Source of the DNA: Solibacillus sp. FSL W7-1436
GTDB taxonomy: Bacteria; Bacillota; Bacilli; Bacillales_A; Planococcaceae
Length of the DNA stretch: 64,000 bases
Direction of reading: 5' to 3'
NCBI RefSeq assembly: GCF_038007305.1
Contig: NZ_JBBOWV010000001.1
Location: forward strand, 2,160,501-2,224,500
Under the pieces are notes generated by a model, which had not been told where the DNA came from, made no database searches, and saw only the letters and a program-made list of their open reading frames with translations. The translations under genes and the position numbers were made by a program. Below, piece by piece: positions 36,911 to 46,333 of the stretch (the first letter of the stretch is position 1; each line of letters begins with the position of its first letter).

Positions 36911-39900
36911 TGTTCAATGGACAGATGTTCAGTGGAAAGCCATCTACGCATCCGGTCATGACATATTAGTATCGGCAGCGGCCGGTTCAGGAAAAACAGC
37001 GGTATTGATCGAGCGACTCATCCAAAAGATTTTAGCGCCTGAAGACAAGCGCATTGATGTGGATGAGCTGCTCGTCGTAACGTTTACAAATGCCTCGGCT
37101 GCGGAAATGCGCAACCGTATGGCAGAAGCGCTTGAAAAGGAACTTGCCCAAAATCCGAGCAACCAATTTCTGCGCCGTCAGTTAAGCTTATTGAACAAGG
37201 CGCAAATCTCAACGCTGCATTCATTCTGTTTATCGATCTGCCGTGAATATGCATACACGATTGATCTGGACCCCGGTTTCCGTCTGGCGAGTACAGAGGA
37301 AGCTTCGTTATTGCAGGATGATGTGCTGATGGATGTGCTTGAAAAGGCCTACCGGGGCGATATGGAAACTTTGTTTACGAAAGAGGAACTGTACACATTA
37401 GTAGACAGCTTTGCCTCTGACCGCAGTGACCAGGCGATTGAACTGCTGCTGCAGGAAATGTACAAAGTATCGCGTGTACAGCCGAACCCGTATGAATGGC
37501 TGCGCGCATTGCCGGAGAAATACGATATTGATCCGGAAAGTCCGATCGATGAGCTGAGTATTGCGAAGGAAGTGCGCCCGTTTATTATCGGAAGCCTGAA
37601 AGAAATTGCCACGCGTCTTGAAAAGGGCTTGCAAATTGTGTCAGTTACACCTGCTTTAGAAAAAAATAAAGTATTGTTTGAAGCGGAATATACAGGAGTT
37701 AAGCATGTACTTGAAGCGATGGAGGCAGGCACATGGGAACAGGCATATGAGCTGATTCCCGCTGTTGAATTCGGACGTATCAAGCCGTTGACGAAAAAGG
37801 ATACCGAGGAAGATAAGCAATATTATGCGGTAGCGAAAAATCATCGTGATACGGCAAAAGAAATGCTGACGGATTTGAAGGAAACATTTTTTGCACGTCA
37901 TCCGAAGTTGTATGTACAGGAAATGGCGGCGACGAAGCCTATTTTGGAAACGCTCGTAAAACTGACGATTGAATACAGTGAAGCGTTTAAAAAGGCGAAG
38001 CAAGAGCGCGGCCTTCTTGATTTTTCGGATTTGGAGCATTATGCATTGGAGATTTTGACTGATGAAGAAAGCACGTCAACTCCGCCACAGCCTTCCGATG
38101 TGGCATTAAATTTTCAGAAGCGTTTCAAAGAAGTGCTTGTCGATGAGTATCAGGATGTCAATTTCTTGCAGGAAACAATTTTGCAGCTTGTGAAAAACGG
38201 CGGTGAGCAGGATGGGAATATGTTTATGGTCGGCGATGTGAAGCAAAGCATCTACGCGTTTCGTCTTGCAGAGCCACGTCTTTTCCTGGATAAATATAAA
38301 CGATTTGAAGAGGATTCGTCCGGCACAGGAATGAAAATTGACTTGAATGCCAATTTCCGTAGTCGTTCGGAAGTGCTTGAAGGTACGAACTATGTGTTTG
38401 AGCAAATAATGGACGAAGAAGTCGGTGAAATTGCATACGATGATCAGGCAAAACTGAAATTCGGGGCGAGCTATGATGAGCAGCAAGTACCGATTGAACT
38501 AGTTTTACTGGAAGGCGATTCGAAAGCGCAAATCATTCCGGGAAGTGAAGATGGATCCGAGGAAGAAAGCATCAGCGCGGCACAGCAGGAAGCGCGTTAC
38601 ATTATTCAGCGCATCCGTGATTTAGTCGATCATGGTGGACAAGTGTACAATCCGAAAACGAAATCGATGCGTGCTGTCAGCTACCGCGATATTGTCGTAT
38701 TGATGCGTTCTCGCACATGGTATACGACGTTTGCGGAGGAATTCAAATTGGCCGGCCTGCCGCTCTATGCTGAAACGGATGGCGGTTATTTTGAATCGCT
38801 TGAAGTAATGATTATGATCAACACATTAAAAGTTATCGACAATCCGTATCAGGATATTCCGCTCGCTTCTGTACTGCGTGCACCGTTTATCGGGTTAACG
38901 GAAAACGAACTGGCGAAAATCCGTTTAATTAACGGGAAAGTACCTTTTTATGAGGCATTAAAGCAGTATAAAGAAGAAGCAGCGGGTGACATGCCAATCG
39001 AAACAGAGGCTAAGCTTGATAAGTTCTTTACGATGCATCAGAAATGGCGCCAGTTCTCACGTCACGGGGCATTGGCCGATTTAGTATGGCAAGTGTATTT
39101 AGATACGAACTATTACGAAATGGTCGGAGCAATGGCGAACGGCAAGCAGCGTCAGGCGAACTTACGTGCCCTGCATGACCGTGCATTAAGCTATGAAAAA
39201 TCATCATTCCGCGGATTGTTCCGATTCCTGCGTTTTATCGACCGGATGAGTTCACGCGGAGATGATTTGGGAATTGCGAAATCGACGAGTGAAGCGGACG
39301 ATGTTGTCACATTACTCACAATCCATAAATCAAAAGGATTGGAATATCCGGTCGTATTTGTAGCGGGGATGAGCCGTACATTCAATACGAAGGACTTAGG
39401 CAGCCGCTATATTTTCGATCAGGATTTCGGTTTGGCGATAAAATCGGTCAATCCGGATTTAAATATCATTTCGACTTCTTTACCGCATTTATATGTGAAA
39501 GAGAAAAAGCTGGCGAAAATGAAGGCTGAGGAAATGCGCGTCTTATACGTAGCGATGACCCGTGCAAAAGAACGCCTTATTTTAGTCGGCTCGATTAAAG
39601 ATTGGGAAAAACAGAAGGGCGAATGGGCATTTTATCAGGAACTGGAGGATACGGTGCTCCCTGCATACATCCGTTCCAAAGCGAACAGCTATTTAAGCTG
39701 GGTCGGTCCGGCTGTTGCACGTCATAATGATTTCCTGTTTGCCAATTACGGCTATTCGAATGAAGCGGCAACAACGAAAGAATGGACGGTCCGCATCATT
39801 CCAAACTATGATTACCTGCTTGCCAATGAAGCGGAAACAGAGGAGCATGAAGTGGTTGAACAGGAAGTCAATGAAGATCTGGTTCAGCTGCTGGCGAAAC

Positions 39901-40604
39901 GCTTCACTACACCGTATCCATATGCAAATGCGGTGACGAAAAAATCAAAAACATCGGTATCTGAGCAAAAACGTCTCGAAAGTTTGCAGCGGATGGAAGA
40001 GGAGCAGCTTTATAATATGGAAGCGAAGCGCTACGTAAAAACCGATGTACCAAGCTTTATGCTGAAAGGAAAAAAAGAACGGAAGCTTTCTTCAACAGAA
40101 GTCGGTACAGCTGTCCATGCCGTTATGCAGCATATCCCGCAGCAAGGGTTTACATCGATTGAAGAGACGGAAAGTTATATCCAATCGCTTGTAGATCGCA
40201 AGCTGCTGCAGCAAATTGAAGCAGATGCCGTTTCAGCGGAAAAAGTATTTTCCTTCTTCCAAACAGAAGTCGGGGAGCGTTTTAAAAAAGCGAAGCAAGT
40301 ACTAAGAGAAGAACCGTTTACACTTAGTTTGAAAGATCAGGAAGGGGATGCCCAAATTGTACAGGGTGTCATCGACTGCATTTTTGAAGATGAACAGGGT
40401 AACTGGGTGCTTCTAGATTATAAAACGGATTATATCGAACAGTATTTATTAGACGATTTTGAGAAAATTAAACAAAAAATGACAAAGTCGTACCAAATTC
40501 AATTAAACTATTATCAGCATGCTGTCCAGTCTATTAAGCGTATTGAAATAAATGACCGCATTTTGTATTTATACAGTATTGGACAAGAAGTGAAAATAGA
40601 TTAG
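36885..40604 (+). CDS. addA: ATP-dependent helicase/nuclease subunit AddA
   Basis: 1239 residues. ATG 36885 overlaps the addB end by 26 nt and has AAGGTGG upstream, giving translational coupling. UvrD-type helicase: Q-motif QWKAI, Walker A AAAGSGKTAVL, Walker B VDEYQDVN, motif VI VAMTRAKERLIL, and a C-terminal nuclease domain with LLDYKTDYIE. Motor subunit of the AddAB complex in the cytoplasm. Confidence 0.98.
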   Translation: MTIPAKPSDVQWTDVQWKAIYASGHDILVSAAAGSGKTAVLIERLIQKILAPEDKRIDVDELLVVTFTNASAAEMRNRMAEALEKELAQNPSNQFLRRQLSLLNKAQISTLHSFCLSICREYAYTIDLDPGFRLASTEEASLLQDDVLMDVLEKAYRGDMETLFTKEELYTLVDSFASDRSDQAIELLLQEMYKVSRVQPNPYEWLRALPEKYDIDPESPIDELSIAKEVRPFIIGSLKEIATRLEKGLQIVSVTPALEKNKVLFEAEYTGVKHVLEAMEAGTWEQAYELIPAVEFGRIKPLTKKDTEEDKQYYAVAKNHRDTAKEMLTDLKETFFARHPKLYVQEMAATKPILETLVKLTIEYSEAFKKAKQERGLLDFSDLEHYALEILTDEESTSTPPQPSDVALNFQKRFKEVLVDEYQDVNFLQETILQLVKNGGEQDGNMFMVGDVKQSIYAFRLAEPRLFLDKYKRFEEDSSGTGMKIDLNANFRSRSEVLEGTNYVFEQIMDEEVGEIAYDDQAKLKFGASYDEQQVPIELVLLEGDSKAQIIPGSEDGSEEESISAAQQEARYIIQRIRDLVDHGGQVYNPKTKSMRAVSYRDIVVLMRSRTWYTTFAEEFKLAGLPLYAETDGGYFESLEVMIMINTLKVIDNPYQDIPLASVLRAPFIGLTENELAKIRLINGKVPFYEALKQYKEEAAGDMPIETEAKLDKFFTMHQKWRQFSRHGALADLVWQVYLDTNYYEMVGAMANGKQRQANLRALHDRALSYEKSSFRGLFRFLRFIDRMSSRGDDLGIAKSTSEADDVVTLLTIHKSKGLEYPVVFVAGMSRTFNTKDLGSRYIFDQDFGLAIKSVNPDLNIISTSLPHLYVKEKKLAKMKAEEMRVLYVAMTRAKERLILVGSIKDWEKQKGEWAFYQELEDTVLPAYIRSKANSYLSWVGPAVARHNDFLFANYGYSNEAATTKEWTVRIIPNYDYLLANEAETEEHEVVEQEVNEDLVQLLAKRFTTPYPYANAVTKKSKTSVSEQKRLESLQRMEEEQLYNMEAKRYVKTDVPSFMLKGKKERKLSSTEVGTAVHAVMQHIPQQGFTSIEETESYIQSLVDRKLLQQIEADAVSAEKVFSFFQTEVGERFKKAKQVLREEPFTLSLKDQEGDAQIVQGVIDCIFEDEQGNWVLLDYKTDYIEQYLLDDFEKIKQKMTKSYQIQLNYYQHAVQSIKRIEINDRILYLYSIGQEVKID

Positions 40605-40615
40605 GGGGATGGACG

Positions 40616-41809
40616 GTGGATTTTCGCCCAGTAGGTACGAACGAGCGTGTTGCAACACTGGATATATTGCGCGGGGTAAGTCTACTCGGCATTTTATTGG
40701 TGAATATGTTCGGGTTTTATTTACCGATGCCGCATATAGCGGATTTGAGCAGCTGGTTCAATGAAGTGCAGGATATTGTACTCCAGCAGCTTTTGGATAT
40801 TTATGTGCAAAGCAGCTTCTATCCGTTATTTTCTATGCTGTTCGGGTATGGATTAGCGATGCAGTATGTAAAAGCAAAAGGGACGGGCGCAGATTTTTAC
40901 CGGTTTGCGCCGAAGCGTCTAATTTTACTATTTTGCATCGGGATGTTTCATGCGATTGTCATATGGTGGGGCGATATTTTGGCCACGTATGCATTTTGCG
41001 GGGTATTTTTAATCGCGCTAATTCGTATGAAAGCAAAATGGCTCCTGCTTGTGGCAATCATAGTGAATGCATTATATCACTGGTTTAATTTAAATTATTA
41101 CGCAGCGGCAGGTTTTTTTAATGCGTCAACGGATAGTTTCTCTGTTGATATTGAAGCAATTCAAAGTGCCTTAACAGCATATGGTATCGGGAACTGGACG
41201 GATGCATTTATGCAGCGTCTTGATGATTTATCGATTCAGATGAGTGTGATGATGTGGATTTCGTCTTTATTTACGATATTACCTTATATGCTGTTTGGCG
41301 CTGCACTAGCGAAATGGCGTCTGATCGAACGGGCAAAAGAAAAGATCGTAGTTTGGATTATTTTGGCTGTAGCAGGTATTGGCGGCGGACTTTATATGAA
41401 GAGCTTGCCGATAGCCGGTGAACAGACATTCGGCAATGAATACTTGCAAGTTTATATCGGCGGACCGCTATTGGCGATCGGCTATATGGCGGTCATCACA
41501 TTGCTGACACAATTGCCGTTCATAGTAAAACTGCTGTCGCCGATCGCAAAGGCCGGCCGTATGTCTTTAACGCTCTATCTGATGCAGTCTGTTATTTGTA
41601 CGGTACTGTTCTACAATTGGGGCTTCGGTTTATACGGAAAAGTGGATGTGCAAATGGGGATTTATTTGGCGGTAGGAATTTTCATTATCCAAGTACTGTT
41701 TGCGGAACTCTATTTCTCGAAATATAAACAAGGACCGATCGAAGCGTTGCTGAAGAGATTTACTTACGGTAAATCTGCAGAATGTAAAGCAGGAACAAAG
41801 AATATGTGA
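40616..41809 (+). CDS. DUF418 membrane protein
   Basis: 397 residues; GTG 40616 preceded by AGGGGGATGG, 11 bp behind addA. About nine membrane segments, with the family hallmarks RVATLDILRGVSLLGILLVN near the N-terminus and GRMSLTLYLMQS in the C-terminal DUF418 region. The family (YxaH/YrkO) is related to acyltransferase-like membrane proteins; function unknown. Likely co-transcribed with addBA. Confidence 0.9.
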   Translation: MDFRPVGTNERVATLDILRGVSLLGILLVNMFGFYLPMPHIADLSSWFNEVQDIVLQQLLDIYVQSSFYPLFSMLFGYGLAMQYVKAKGTGADFYRFAPKRLILLFCIGMFHAIVIWWGDILATYAFCGVFLIALIRMKAKWLLLVAIIVNALYHWFNLNYYAAAGFFNASTDSFSVDIEAIQSALTAYGIGNWTDAFMQRLDDLSIQMSVMMWISSLFTILPYMLFGAALAKWRLIERAKEKIVVWIILAVAGIGGGLYMKSLPIAGEQTFGNEYLQVYIGGPLLAIGYMAVITLLTQLPFIVKLLSPIAKAGRMSLTLYLMQSVICTVLFYNWGFGLYGKVDVQMGIYLAVGIFIIQVLFAELYFSKYKQGPIEALLKRFTYGKSAECKAGTKNM

Positions 41810-41929
41810 ATAAAATTTTATGCACCTAAAGCTTAGTTTTACGAATTAAGTCCCTTTTTGTCAGAAAAGTAAGGCAATTGTTTATGTTTTAATGTATGAT
41901 GTAAAAAAACAGAAGGAGTGCTCCACGTT

Positions 41930-42832
41930 ATGAAATTGTTATCATTTAAAGTAAACGAACAAGTAAAGTTTGGTCCAAAAGTGAAAAAAGAAGAGGCAGT
42001 TTGGGATGTAATTGAAATCCAAAACCAACTTAATGTACTAAAAGACTTTCCGAAAACAATTATTGACGGGATTGCACATGGCTACGAATTTGTTGAGCAG
42101 GTTCGTAAATTAGTAGAGGCAGCTCAAAATCATGAAGATGAGGCTCAGTTTAAACTGGCTTACTCCGAAATTGAATGGCTGTCGCCAGTTCCTCGTACAC
42201 CGAAAAATATTTTATGTGTTGGTAAAAATTACAGTGATCATGCCCGTGAAATGGGTGCAGAAAAGGCTCCGGAACATATCGTTGTTTTCACGAAGTCGCC
42301 AACTGCAATTGCCTCGGATGAATCGACATTACCTGTACATGCAGATGTGACGGATTCCCTTGATTATGAAGGGGAATTGGCTGTTGTAATCGGCAAGCGC
42401 GGAAAAAATGTTCCAAAAGCAATGGCATTTGACTATGTGTTCGGTTATACAATTGCCAATGACTTGACAGCACGTGATGCACAGGAGAAGCATAAACAGT
42501 TCTTCTTAGGCAAAAGTTTGGAAGGCAGCTGTCCGATGGGGCCGTATTTAGTAACAAAAGATGAAATTCCTGATCCGCATGCATTATCAATTGTGACGAA
42601 AGTAAATGGGGAAGTACGTCAAAATGGTTCAACGAAGGATATGCTGTTCTCTGTTTCAGAAATTATTGAGACAGTTTCAAAATATGTAACGTTGGAGCCG
42701 GGCGATGTTATTTTAACAGGTACGCCGGCCGGAGTCGGAAAAGGTATGAACCCGCCGCAATATTTAAAAGCAGGCGATGAAGTGAAAATTGCGATCGAAG
42801 GAATCGGAACTTTAGCAAACCGATTTGCTTAA
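41930..42832 (+). CDS. Fumarylacetoacetate hydrolase-family protein (YisK-like)
   Basis: 300 residues. ATG 41930 follows AAGGAG. FAH fold with the metal site residues in LDYEGELAVVIGK (E-x-E) and NDLTARDAQ, and the loop GSCPMGPYL; the TGTPAGVGKG motif closes the core. Close in layout to Bacillus YisK, an oxaloacetate decarboxylase-like protein associated with Mbl. The next gene is YisL-like, as in Bacillus subtilis. Confidence 0.9.
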   Translation: MKLLSFKVNEQVKFGPKVKKEEAVWDVIEIQNQLNVLKDFPKTIIDGIAHGYEFVEQVRKLVEAAQNHEDEAQFKLAYSEIEWLSPVPRTPKNILCVGKNYSDHAREMGAEKAPEHIVVFTKSPTAIASDESTLPVHADVTDSLDYEGELAVVIGKRGKNVPKAMAFDYVFGYTIANDLTARDAQEKHKQFFLGKSLEGSCPMGPYLVTKDEIPDPHALSIVTKVNGEVRQNGSTKDMLFSVSEIIETVSKYVTLEPGDVILTGTPAGVGKGMNPPQYLKAGDEVKIAIEGIGTLANRFA

Positions 42833-42871
42833 TATTTTCATAGCTGTGGATTGCTAGTTTCTGAGATTAAT

Positions 42872-42915
42872 AGGCAGTGGGTTTCCGGTGTGAGGGGAAA
42901 TCTACTGCCTTTTTT
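42872..42915 (+). terminator. Intrinsic terminator after the yisK-like gene
   Basis: AGGCAGTGGGTTTCC pairs with GGAAATCTACTGCCT with a small bulge, then T5. Confidence 0.85.
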
Positions 42916-43034
42916 GCAGAAAAGTATAGCTTTTTTATGACAACTCATTGAACTTGGAAGATTCAATTGAATTTATAGGGCTTCACATGGTAGGATATTG
43001 CCTGTAGAGAAAAAATAGAAGAGGTGGAAAATTC

Positions 43035-43403
43035 GTGGATTTCTTAACTAGTACGACACATATGCACATTACGACGTGGGTAATAGCATTAATATTATTC
43101 TTTATTGCTGCATTATCCGGTAAAAAGTTGAAAGCAGTACACATGATCTTGCGTTTAATGTATATTTTAGTAATCATTACAGGATTGTCTTTATTCCTTG
43201 AATGGCGCGATAAAATTTCTGAAAGCGGCATGAACTATGATATGAAAGTGTTATTCGGTATTTTAGTAATCGGCTTTATGGAAATGGTATTAGTACGCAA
43301 AAGCAAAGGCAAATCTGTCAATATGTTCTGGGTACTATTCGGTATCGTTCTATTAATCACATTATACTTAGGCTTAAGCATGGGTATCGGTGTAAACTTC
43401 TAA
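43035..43403 (+). CDS. YisL/UPF0344 membrane protein
   Basis: 122 residues, GTG 43035 after AGAGGTGG. Four membrane segments and the family pattern HMHITTWVIALILFFIA, GKKLKAVHMILRLMYILVIITG. Function unknown. Same neighbour order (yisK-yisL) as Bacillus subtilis. Confidence 0.9.
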   Translation: MDFLTSTTHMHITTWVIALILFFIAALSGKKLKAVHMILRLMYILVIITGLSLFLEWRDKISESGMNYDMKVLFGILVIGFMEMVLVRKSKGKSVNMFWVLFGIVLLITLYLGLSMGIGVNF

Positions 43404-43414
43404 TAAAGAGTGAG

Positions 43415-43453
43415 GCGTGTAAAAAGTGGAGGTGGCTTTTTACACGCTTTTTT
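43415..43453 (+). terminator. Intrinsic terminator after the yisL-like gene
   Basis: GCGTGTAAAAAG pairs with CTTTTTACACGC, then T6. Array C begins 20 bp further. Confidence 0.93.
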
Positions 43454-43469
43454 ATATGGAGAAGGGTGG

Positions 43470-43752
43470 ATTCTACTTTTACGGGAATTCGTTCTACTTT
43501 TGTATTGTTTTGTTCTACATTAGGAGAGATTCGTTCTACTTTTGAGGAGAGACGTTCTACATTAGGTCGTGAGTGTTCTACTTTTCTGGCCCAACGTTCT
43601 ACATGTCACCTGCAAAGTTCTAATATCCCAGCAGTTTCTACATTCGCCACTAATCGTTCTACTTTTGTGGGGTTTTGTTCCACATTAGATCCAGATTGTT
43701 CTACTTTCTCAATCGACCTTTCCACATTCCACCTGAAACCTTCTAATAAAAC
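43470..43752 (+). repeat. Phased motif array C (14 units, 21-bp period)
   Basis: Fourteen GTTCTAC(T/A)TT-type motifs with the C of CTA (or CCA) at 43473, 43494, 43515, 43536, 43557, 43578, 43599, 43620, 43638, 43659, 43680, 43701, 43722 and 43743: all gaps 21 except one of 18. The last unit is CTAATAAAA, as in arrays A and D. Because all spacings are multiples of three, a fortuitous open frame (43466-43777) with RSTF-like seven-residue repeats results; it is unlikely to be a gene. Length of the gap: 504 bp. Confidence 0.9.
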
Positions 43753-43907
43753 ACACCGTGCCATCAATTCCAAATAATATCAAACACGCTATACACATTT
43801 CTGTCACGTATTTGTTGAATTTCCTATAAATAACTATTTAAGCTAGCTACGTTTATACCTTTTTTGGTAAAATGACGTTGGACTGTATTTGAAAGTGGGG
43901 GAAATGA

Positions 43908-45359
43908 ATGGGATTTAATAAATGGTTTCGTACATTAGCTGCGGGTGTGCTGCTTTCGACTTCATTGTCAGTTGCTGCTGTTGCAAATGCGGAAGAGCGT
44001 ACGATTGCAGATGAAAGTATATATGATGTTTTAGTGGACCGTTTCTTTAATGGTACCGGTAAAAATGATGATAAAACAGTAAATTCGCAAGACCCGACGA
44101 TGTTTGCCGGCGGGGATTTCGATGGTTTGCTGAAGAAAATCGATTATGTAGCAAATATGGGCTATACGATGCTGTCGATTGGCTCTGTATTTGAGACTGA
44201 AAAATATGATGGGTCGATGCCAACAAGCTATACAATGTTTGACCACCGTTTTGGTACAGCTGACGAATTTAAAAAAATGGTCGAGGCTTATCAGAAACGC
44301 GAAATCAAAATGATGGTCGATTTCCCGATTTCCAATGTAAGTCCAAACCATGAACTTGCAGACAAACAAGGATTTGTGGCATCTGAAACTGATGGGAAAT
44401 TACAGTGGGACTTAACGAATAAAGAAGTGCAGAATGAACTGATCAACAGTGCTGTACAATTTGTAAATACATATAAACTAGACGGGGTTCGTTTGACGAA
44501 TATTGAAGAAGCGGATACTGCTTTTTTAAATCGCTTTATTGAGCAGCTTAAAGCAGCAGGAGCCTATGTGATTGCGAATGCAGAAAGCGATGCTGATTTT
44601 GACGCGAAATTCTACAATGATACTGCTGCCAACTTCACAAATGCATTCAAAAATGTTGATTTAAATACGACAGTACTGGAGCCTCATATCGAGGAAATGC
44701 TTTCAGGAACTCCGGTATTATCGATGACCGATACAATCTGGTCGGACCGCTTTACATTGGCGGCGACAGAGGAAGGTATGTATCCGCCGACACGCAGTAA
44801 AATTTCCATTGCGAGCACGCTCCTGCTTCCGGGTGTGCCGATTGTACAATATGGATCCGAAATTGCGATGAATGGGGAAGCGGGTGTTGAAGCGCACCAG
44901 TACTACAATTTTAAAACGGACTCGGAACTGGCCGATTATGTCGGGAAGCTCCAGTCATTACGAAATGATTCCGATACATTGCGTAACGGAGAATTTAAAT
45001 GGCTTGAAAATGATGATGGCTATGTTGTATTCGAGCGCAAGTCCGATGAGGAAACATGGATTGTTGTCATTAATAATAGTAGTAAAACAAAACGTGTGCA
45101 TATTCCGGTCGCTGAACTAGGTGAGGGAAAAGAAGTTCGCGGAATGTTCAACAGTGAAATCATCCGTGAAAATAAGGACGGTAACTATGCGATTATTTTA
45201 GACCGTGAAATGGTGGAAGTGTACCAAGTAATTGAAGCCCGAGGCATTAACACTTCTTATATTGTGGCACTTGGATTGGTTGTTGTGTTATATACAGCAT
45301 TTATGATTGCTATTATGAAGCGCGGAAAAAAACGCCGTGCGGAGAATGAAGCAAATTAA
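43908..45359 (+). CDS. Exported, membrane-anchored GH13-like protein lacking key catalytic residues
   Basis: 483 residues; ATG 43908 after GGGGGAA. Signal peptide (1-28, ending VANA), an alpha-amylase-type (GH13) barrel (~35-385), a C-terminal beta domain and a C-terminal membrane anchor (TSYIVALGLVVVLYTAFMIAIM) with a basic tail. Region I reads MMVDFPISN. Region II, normally GxRxD with the nucleophile, reads DGVRLTNIEEA, so Asp is Thr. Region IV, normally NHD, reads SMTD. Hydrolysis by the usual mechanism is therefore unlikely; a carbohydrate-binding or structural role is possible. Confidence 0.85.
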   Translation: MGFNKWFRTLAAGVLLSTSLSVAAVANAEERTIADESIYDVLVDRFFNGTGKNDDKTVNSQDPTMFAGGDFDGLLKKIDYVANMGYTMLSIGSVFETEKYDGSMPTSYTMFDHRFGTADEFKKMVEAYQKREIKMMVDFPISNVSPNHELADKQGFVASETDGKLQWDLTNKEVQNELINSAVQFVNTYKLDGVRLTNIEEADTAFLNRFIEQLKAAGAYVIANAESDADFDAKFYNDTAANFTNAFKNVDLNTTVLEPHIEEMLSGTPVLSMTDTIWSDRFTLAATEEGMYPPTRSKISIASTLLLPGVPIVQYGSEIAMNGEAGVEAHQYYNFKTDSELADYVGKLQSLRNDSDTLRNGEFKWLENDDGYVVFERKSDEETWIVVINNSSKTKRVHIPVAELGEGKEVRGMFNSEIIRENKDGNYAIILDREMVEVYQVIEARGINTSYIVALGLVVVLYTAFMIAIMKRGKKRRAENEAN

Positions 45360-45364
45360 ATATA

Positions 45365-45409
45365 AACAGCCTGGAGAAGCAGACAACATGCATTTCCAGG
45401 CTGTTTTAT
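45365..45409. terminator. Bidirectional terminator between the GH13-like gene and yitU-like gene
   Basis: AACAGCCTGGA pairs with TCCAGGCTGTT, with T-rich flanks on both strands. Serves convergent genes. Confidence 0.88.
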
Positions 45410-45415
45410 ATTATA

Positions 45416-46222
45416 TTACAGTTTTAATCGGTCCTGGAGAAATTTCCCGATACCGTCTTCATTGTTCGATAATGTAATTTCATTGGCGATCGATTTCAAA
45501 TCATCGATACCGTTACTCATCGCAACACCAACGCCTGCGTATTCAATCATTTCCAAGTCGTTGTCCTCATCGCCAAATGCAATGATACGCTCACGCGGAA
45601 TGCCCATTTCTTTTGCGATATAATCGATACCTACTGCTTTACTCAGCCCTTTATGGACAATTTCGATAATTGGGAAAGGTGCTCCCCAACGGCGATGCTC
45701 GATTAGTTCTGCATGTACATCCTGTAAATGTTTGCGGATGATCGGGGTATTGACATCATCTGCTTGAATGAGCAAACTTGTCGGATCTTCTTTTAATGTA
45801 TTTTTCAGATCGCCTGTTAAAATATTCGGATTGCCCATATGCAGCAGCTGAAGTACACCTTCATCTTCACGATGGAGATACACGTCATCCATGACTTCGG
45901 CGATTAAGTTATCGTATTCATATTTATGAACGGATTCTACAACATCATGTACTACACTTAAATTGACTGTTGTATGAATTGTTTTCCACATCGGATTTTT
46001 AGGGTGGTGGATGAGGGCTCCGTTGAAATTGACAATCGGAGTTGTTAAACTCAGCTCCTGATAATAAAGCTGACTCGCACGGTACGGACGTCCTGTTGCG
46101 ATCATCACCTGATGACCTGCTTCTTTTGCCTTCAACAAAGTTTCCTTTGTCAGCGCAGAAATCTTTTTCTCGTCCGTCAATAACGTGCCGTCTAAATCTA
46201 ATACAATTAAATGTTCGTTCAT
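45416..46222 (-). CDS. Cof-type HAD phosphatase (YitU-like)
   Basis: 268 residues. HAD motif I VLDLDGTLLTD at residues 7-17, motif II region IATGRP, motif III lysine GLSKAVGIDYI and motif IV GDEDNDLEMI. Cof-type sugar-phosphate or flavin-nucleotide phosphatase; in Bacillus subtilis YitU acts in riboflavin synthesis. AAAGGAGG precedes the ATG on the minus strand. The divergent yitV- and yitW-like genes keep the Bacillus yitU-V-W neighbourhood. Confidence 0.9.
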   Translation of the reverse strand: MNEHLIVLDLDGTLLTDEKKISALTKETLLKAKEAGHQVMIATGRPYRASQLYYQELSLTTPIVNFNGALIHHPKNPMWKTIHTTVNLSVVHDVVESVHKYEYDNLIAEVMDDVYLHREDEGVLQLLHMGNPNILTGDLKNTLKEDPTSLLIQADDVNTPIIRKHLQDVHAELIEHRRWGAPFPIIEIVHKGLSKAVGIDYIAKEMGIPRERIIAFGDEDNDLEMIEYAGVGVAMSNGIDDLKSIANEITLSNNEDGIGKFLQDRLKL

Positions 46223-46333
46223 AAGAGTAAGCCTCCTTTAGCCTGGGTATAATTGTAACGTGCAAAAATAGCATTCGTCAAAGTTTTGAAACATCGACCA
46301 ATTTTTGCTAATGTAAACAAAGAGGTGAGAAAT

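Noticed and set aside
43466-43777. A 103-residue open frame with RSTF-type seven-residue repeats
   Set aside because: It coincides with phased array C, has no proper ribosome binding site, and the open frame follows from 21-bp and 18-bp spacings. Sister arrays contain stops.
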